A model generated the notes under the pieces. The model made no database searches. It was not told where the DNA came from and was given only the letters and a program-made list of their open reading frames with translations. This document shows positions 60,724 to 64,000 of a stretch of 64,000 bases of DNA, piece after piece; positions within the stretch are counted from its first letter, which is position 1; each line of letters opens with the position of its first letter. Position numbers and translations under genes: made by a program. Source of the stretch: JAIBJN01 sp963830885 (GTDB lineage Bacteria > Actinomycetota > Thermoleophilia > Gaiellales > Gaiellaceae); contig CAWHOA010000022.1 of assembly GCA_963830885.1 (NCBI GenBank), positions 1 through 64,000 on the forward strand. Direction: 5' to 3'.

Positions 60724-61205
60724 ATCGTCTTGAACTGCTCGAACGGCTGCCGGCAGCTCTCGCAGTAGCGGATCGAGCGGCACGGGGTGGGGCCGAAGAG
60801 GTTCTCCAGGCGCGTCTCGGTGGAGCCGCAGTACGGACAGCGGAACGCCTGCGCGTCGAGCTGGACCAGGGTTGGGCCAGACGCGGTCCGCGGGTGCGGC
60901 GGGGCGAAGCCCGACTCCTCGAGCTTGCGGCGGCCTTCCGGCGTGATCCGGTCGGTGGACCACGAGTCGTCGAGGACGACGTCGATCTCCGGCTCGGCGC
61001 CGAGGGCGCGCACCGCCTCGGCCATCTGGAGCCGCATGACCTCCTGCGCGGGGCAGCCCAGGAACGTCGGCGTGAACTCGACTCGCACGCGTTCGCCGTC
61101 CACCTCGACCTCGCGGACGACGCCCAGGTCGACCAGGGAGATCACCGGGATCTCGGGGTCGGGGACCTCCGCGAGCGCTTCCCAGACCTTCGCGGCGGTC
61201 ACCAT
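60720..61205 (-). CDS. paaD: phenylacetyl-CoA epoxidase subunit PaaD
   Basis: 161 residues from ATG 61205; GTG 61202 is possible. MIP18/DUF59 domain: AKVWEALAEVPDPEIPVISLVDLGVVREV, FTPTFLGCPAQEVMRLQM. PaaD-specific C-terminal zinc ribbon: CPYCGSTETRLENLFGPTPC then YCESCRQPFEQFKTI. It is thought to help mature the epoxidase Fe-S or di-iron centre. Overlaps the paaC stop; last gene of this paa run. Confidence 0.92.
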   Translation of the reverse strand: MVTAAKVWEALAEVPDPEIPVISLVDLGVVREVEVDGERVRVEFTPTFLGCPAQEVMRLQMAEAVRALGAEPEIDVVLDDSWSTDRITPEGRRKLEESGFAPPHPRTASGPTLVQLDAQAFRCPYCGSTETRLENLFGPTPCRSIRYCESCRQPFEQFKTI

Positions 61206-61858
61206 GCCGCACCGGGGATCGAGCGCCGCACCATGGTCATCTCCTCGTGCAGCGCCACGAAGCCATCCTCGTGCGCGCCGCGCTCGACCGCGTCGACCTC
61301 CTCCCGCCCCGCGAGCTCGGCGAGGCGCCCGCGCCGACCGGGCTCGAGAACGCCGAGCGCGTACGGCCAGAGCCGGTCGACCGCCGCAGCGAAGCGCTCG
61401 TCGCTGCCGAGCTTTTCGGCCCACATCCCCGCGTGCATGCGGTGGTAGGCCTCCTCGCGGTCCATCTTCGCCGCGAGGCCCGCGAGCTCGGGCCAGTCAG
61501 ACTCCATGAGGGCAGCAACCCGGATCGAGTCGGCAGTCTCGTAGAGCCAGTGGCGCGCGACCGTGGCCGCCCAGTCGCCGGCGAGCGGGAGCTCGACGAA
61601 GGGCGCGCAGCGGTACTCGCTCGCCTCGCGGTCGAAGGCGAGAGCGTCCGCGTCGCCGCCGACCACGCCGGCCGCCAGCTCGTAGAGCGCGCGCGCGTGG
61701 CCGATCTCGCCCTGCGCGATCGACGAGAAGGCGACGTCCTCCTCGAGGAACGGGGCGACGCCGGTCCACTCGGAGTCGCGCCAGCCGAGGACGAGCTCGT
61801 CGTCGGCGAAGGCGAGGACGGCCGCGACGGCTGCCTCAGGCGGTGCCTGCGCGCTCAC
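61199..61858 (-). CDS. paaC: phenylacetyl-CoA epoxidase subunit PaaC
   Basis: 219 residues from GTG 61858. Ferritin-like structural subunit that pairs with PaaA: LAFADDELVLGWRDSEWTGVAPFLEEDVAFSSIAQGEIGHARALYEL, ATVARHWLYETADSIRVAALM and KMDREEAYHRMHAGMWAEKL. The start lies 23 bases inside the end of paaB. Confidence 0.93.
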   Translation of the reverse strand: MSAQAPPEAAVAAVLAFADDELVLGWRDSEWTGVAPFLEEDVAFSSIAQGEIGHARALYELAAGVVGGDADALAFDREASEYRCAPFVELPLAGDWAATVARHWLYETADSIRVAALMESDWPELAGLAAKMDREEAYHRMHAGMWAEKLGSDERFAAAVDRLWPYALGVLEPGRRGRLAELAGREEVDAVERGAHEDGFVALHEEMTMVRRSIPGAAW

Positions 61859-62114
61859 GGGCCTCCTTCAGCTTGACCTTCAGCGAGTAGCCGTCCACCC
61901 GGCGGTAGTCACGGTCGAAGACGTCGGCGACGTACGGCTCGTCGATCTCCAGGATCGCCTCCCGCGGCACGACCCAGAGTGCGACGGACTCCGCGCGGCG
62001 GCCGTAGAACTCGGCCGCGTAGGCTTCGGCGAAGTCGCGGTTCGGCGCCTCGAGCGAGCCGCCGTGCTGAAACGGCTGGCCCTCGCGCTCCTGGCGGAAG
62101 ACCTCCCAGATCAC
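61836..62114 (-). CDS. paaB: phenylacetyl-CoA epoxidase subunit PaaB
   Basis: 92 residues from GTG 62114, whose GTGA overlaps the paaA stop; the much longer open frame upstream is shadow. Small bridging subunit: WEVFRQEREGQPFQHGGSLEAPNRDFAEAYAAEFYGRR, SVALWVVPREAILEI. Confidence 0.93.
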   Translation of the reverse strand: MIWEVFRQEREGQPFQHGGSLEAPNRDFAEAYAAEFYGRRAESVALWVVPREAILEIDEPYVADVFDRDYRRVDGYSLKVKLKEARERAGTA

Positions 62115-63019
62115 GCCGCGTCGGCGAGAACCGCCCGGCGCACCCAGGCCGTCTCGTCGCGCGAAGCGCGCCGGAGGCCGAGTCGCCGCTCCGTCGCGGG
62201 GCCGTGGCCGGTGACGACCCACTTCAGCTCGTCCCAGTCGGGCTCCGAGTAGTGCCAGACTCCGGTCGCCTCGTCCTTGCGCAGGGCCGGGTCGGGGACG
62301 GTGAGGCCGAGCTCCCAGATCTGGTCGACGTAGCCGTCGAGGAACTGCTGACGGGCCTCCTCGTTGGCCTGGCTCTTGATGCGCCACCGGTACATGGGGT
62401 CGTCCTCGGCCGGGATCGGGTTCCCGTGGAACTGCATCAGCGGGCCCCACCAGCGGTCGAGTGCCTCCTGCACCAGCTCCCGCTGCTCGTCGGTCCCGGT
62501 CATCATCGTCAGCACGACGTCGCGGCCGTGGAGGATGTGGAACGACTCCTCCCAGCAGATCTTCTTCATGATCCGCGCGTAGGGCGCGTAGGAGCACTTG
62601 AGGAGCGCCTTCTGCGAGATGATCGCCGCCGCGTCGACGAGCCAGGCGATGACGCCGACGTCGCCCCAGGTCTTCGTGGGGTAGTGGAAGACGTTGTGGA
62701 ACTTCGTCTTGCCGGCGATCAGGTCGTCGAAGCACGCGTCGCGCGGCTTGCCGAGGTCCTCGACGACGCGGTAGATGAGCTGGCCGTGGCCGACCTCGTC
62801 CTGCACCTTCGCGGTCAGGGCGAGCTTGCGCTGGAGCGTCGGCGCGCGCAGGATCCACTCGCGCTCGGGCAGGACGCCCATCAGCTCCGAGTTCCCGTGC
62901 ATCTCGATGAACTTGATCAGCGACTTGCGGTAGTCCTCGGGCATCGGGTCGCCGGTCTCGACCTGACCGCCCTCTTGCAGGTAGGCACGGAACTCCTCGT
63001 CGGCCATGCGCTCGAGCAC
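62111..63019 (-). CDS. paaA: phenylacetyl-CoA epoxidase catalytic subunit PaaA
   Basis: 302 residues from GTG 63019, with GGGAGG at 8-base spacing (ATG 63007 is an alternative). Di-iron oxygenase subunit that epoxidises the ring of phenylacetyl-CoA. Iron-ligand regions: KVQDEVGHGQLIYRVVEDLG and ICWEESFHILHGRDVVL. Other signatures: FHYPTKTWGDVGVIAWLVDAAAI, WWGPLMQFHGNPIPAEDDP. First gene of paaABCD, divergent from a TetR gene. Confidence 0.95.
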   Translation of the reverse strand: MLERMADEEFRAYLQEGGQVETGDPMPEDYRKSLIKFIEMHGNSELMGVLPEREWILRAPTLQRKLALTAKVQDEVGHGQLIYRVVEDLGKPRDACFDDLIAGKTKFHNVFHYPTKTWGDVGVIAWLVDAAAIISQKALLKCSYAPYARIMKKICWEESFHILHGRDVVLTMMTGTDEQRELVQEALDRWWGPLMQFHGNPIPAEDDPMYRWRIKSQANEEARQQFLDGYVDQIWELGLTVPDPALRKDEATGVWHYSEPDWDELKWVVTGHGPATERRLGLRRASRDETAWVRRAVLADAA

Positions 63020-63034
63020 TGGCAGAACCTCCCA

Positions 63035-63056
63035 ACCGAACGATCGTTAGTATAGG
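63035..63056. promoter_or_regulatory. paaA/TetR divergent control region with palindromic operator
   Basis: Perfect palindrome AACGATCGTT (63039-63048) within ACCGAACGATCGTTAGT. The paaA -10 is TATACT on the minus strand (63054-63049), so the palindrome sits at about its transcription start. On the plus strand TAGTAT (63048-63053) or TATAGG serves the regulator, 9-12 bases before its ATG. Confidence 0.7.
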
Positions 63057-63065
63057 CAGGGTACC

Positions 63066-63638
63066 ATGACCCGCCGCGAGGAGCTTGCGCGTGAGGCCGC
63101 CCGTCTCTTCGCCGAGAAGGGCTACCACGGCACGTCGATCGGAGCCCTTGCCGACGCGATCGGCGTCCAGAAGGGCTCGCTCTACGCCCACATCGAGGGC
63201 AAGCAGGACCTCCTCCACGAGACGATGCGGCAGGGCGCCGAGGCGTTCCACGGGGCGCTCGACGAGATCCCCGAAGAGCTGCCCGCGACCGAGAAGATCC
63301 GCCTGGCCCTGCGCGGGCACCTCCGCGTCGTCGCCGGACAGCTCGAGCTCGCCACCGTGTTCGTGCAGGAGTGGCGCTACCTGGACGACGAGCGGCGCGA
63401 GCAGTTCGTGGCCGAGCGCCGGCGCTACGAGGAGCGCGTGCGCGCGCTCTTCCGCGAGGGCCGCGAGGGCGGCCAGCTTCGCTCGGACCTGGACGAGAGC
63501 ATGGCTGCGCTCCTCTTCCTCTCGGCGGCCAACTGGGCCTTCACCTGGCTGCGGCCAGGCGCCGACACGGACGCCCTCGCGGATGCCTTCTACGCTCTGC
63601 TCGTGGACGGCATGCGGGGCTACGCGACGCCCGCCTGA
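63066..63638 (+). CDS. TetR-family regulator, probable paa repressor
   Basis: 190 residues. N-terminal helix-turn-helix: TRREELAREAARLFAEKGYHGTSIGALADAIGVQKGSLYAHIEGKQDLL. The C-terminal helical ligand domain (LATVFVQEWRYLDDERREQFVAERRRYEERV) fits PaaR-like and fatty-acid-type TetR proteins, which bind acyl- or phenylacetyl-CoA. Divergent from paaA across 46 bases holding a palindrome, so it probably represses paaABCD and itself. Confidence 0.85.
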   Translation: MTRREELAREAARLFAEKGYHGTSIGALADAIGVQKGSLYAHIEGKQDLLHETMRQGAEAFHGALDEIPEELPATEKIRLALRGHLRVVAGQLELATVFVQEWRYLDDERREQFVAERRRYEERVRALFREGREGGQLRSDLDESMAALLFLSAANWAFTWLRPGADTDALADAFYALLVDGMRGYATPA

Positions 63639-63735
63639 CAGGGTCGACCGGCGCCCTTGACAAGGGCCCACCGGAGGCAGAGGATCGGCGCCGCTGTCTT
63701 GGGGGCACTGTCAGTTTCATTAGGGGGAGGTAGAC

Positions 63736-64000
63736 ATGGCACTCCGACCACTGCTGTGGGTCGCCTGCGCAGCCGTGCTCGCGTCGCTGCTCGTGCCGGG
63801 GGCGGCCGTCTCGGTCGTCCAGCACGGCGATGATGTCGTCGAGTTCGACGTCCGCACGGGCAAGCTGCCGCCGACGGCCGCTCAGCGCGCCGCCGCAACG
63901 AACCTGGGCGCGGCCGTCACCTGGAACAGGTTCGGAACGCCGGCCTCGCTGAGCAAGCGGGGGACGTTCCTCGCCACCGGTGTCCGCGGGGCGAACGCGG
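63736..64000 (+). CDS. N-terminus of a secreted protein, probably an M36/fungalysin-like metalloprotease (runs off the window)
   Basis: First 88 residues only, ATG 63736 with GGGGGAGG at 5-6-base spacing. Signal peptide (MALRPLLWVACAAVLASLLVPGA) and then propeptide-like sequence: VEFDVRTGKLPPTAAQRAAA, LGAAVTWNRFGTPASL and GTFLATGVRGANA. The phrase WNRFGTPASL with TGVR is typical of prodomains of M36-type secreted peptidases. The catalytic domain is outside the window, so the call is tentative. Confidence 0.5.
   Translation, partial: MALRPLLWVACAAVLASLLVPGAAVSVVQHGDDVVEFDVRTGKLPPTAAQRAAATNLGAAVTWNRFGTPASLSKRGTFLATGVRGANA

Noticed and set aside
63653..63667. GCCCTTG-A-CAAGGGC hairpin after the TetR gene as a terminator, or its TTGACA as a -35
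   Set aside because: No T-tract follows the stem and no convincing -10 lies at the right spacing for the downstream gene.
1..64000. CRISPR array, transposase, prophage, secondary-metabolite cluster or antiviral defence island
   Set aside because: I looked for regular spaced repeats, recombinase/transposase motifs, capsid or portal proteins, PKS/NRPS domains and known defence genes and saw none.

Overview
The window is two unrelated pieces of bacterial DNA joined at about position 7,283. Positions 1-7,283 look acidobacterial (Vicinamibacter-like): a ThuA-type protein, a type B carboxylesterase, an ECF sigma factor of the Sig-70_X6 kind and a long Ser/Thr kinase with a TolB/WD40-like half. Positions 7,284-64,000 are very G+C-rich and look actinobacterial, probably class Thermoleophilia (Gaiellales-like): nuo operon, GTG starts, futalosine menaquinone route (mqnD), F420-type reductase, paa genes and HrcA/CIRCE control of groESL. 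These affiliations are inferred from gene content and sequence style. The join cuts nuoM on one side and an ECF sigma gene on the other, so it is most likely an assembly chimera.

Layout. 3-7,025: acidobacterial genes, several with broken frames. 7,089-7,283: sigma-factor fragment. 7,284-19,418 (minus): nuoA-B-C-D-E-F-G-H-I-J-K-L-M of complex I; nuoM is cut and nuoN is missing. 19,549-20,992: an A-type Fe-S carrier and a YumC-like ferredoxin/flavodoxin-NADP reductase. 21,040-24,313 (minus): zinc alcohol dehydrogenase and a CotA-like laccase. 24,448-25,776: fumarase. 25,948-31,287 (minus): a 2-oxoacid dehydrogenase complex (E1 alpha, E1 beta, E2) with lipB and lipA. 31,399-34,594: zinc ribbon, NmrA-like, ASCH, NUDIX and MFS genes. 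34,557-36,751: two CIRCE operators, groES, groEL and a terminator. 36,788-44,183: ygfZ, tRNA-Arg, cupin, DUF421, BtuF-like, Rieske, ornithine cyclodeaminase-like, GNAT, DtxR-type regulator and mqnD. 44,180-55,956: thiolase, aldehyde dehydrogenase, class III aminotransferase, three crotonases, two LtrA proteins and an HtrA protease. 55,965-60,723: lipoproteins, a coiled-coil zinc-ribbon membrane protein, a cyclic-nucleotide-binding protein, a GerW-like protein and a deazaflavin reductase. 60,720-63,638: paaABCD with a divergent TetR regulator. The window ends in the first codons of a secreted M36-like protein.

Functional picture of the actinobacterial part: aerobic respiration (complex I, menaquinone), TCA and 2-oxoacid oxidation with lipoate assembly, acyl-CoA and aromatic acid breakdown (paaABCD, PaaF/PaaG-like enzymes, thiolase), and probably amine/GABA use (aminotransferase plus aldehyde dehydrogenase).

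Two points affect how the annotation is read. First, the right part carries seven apparent single-base insertions that break otherwise normal genes (nuoD start, laccase, lipA, E2 three times, NUDIX). The left part carries about eight indels in 7 kb. These look like residual sequencing errors. Second, at least two dozen genes in the right part have a TANNNT -10 element 6-12 bases before the start codon, which points to widespread leaderless transcription.
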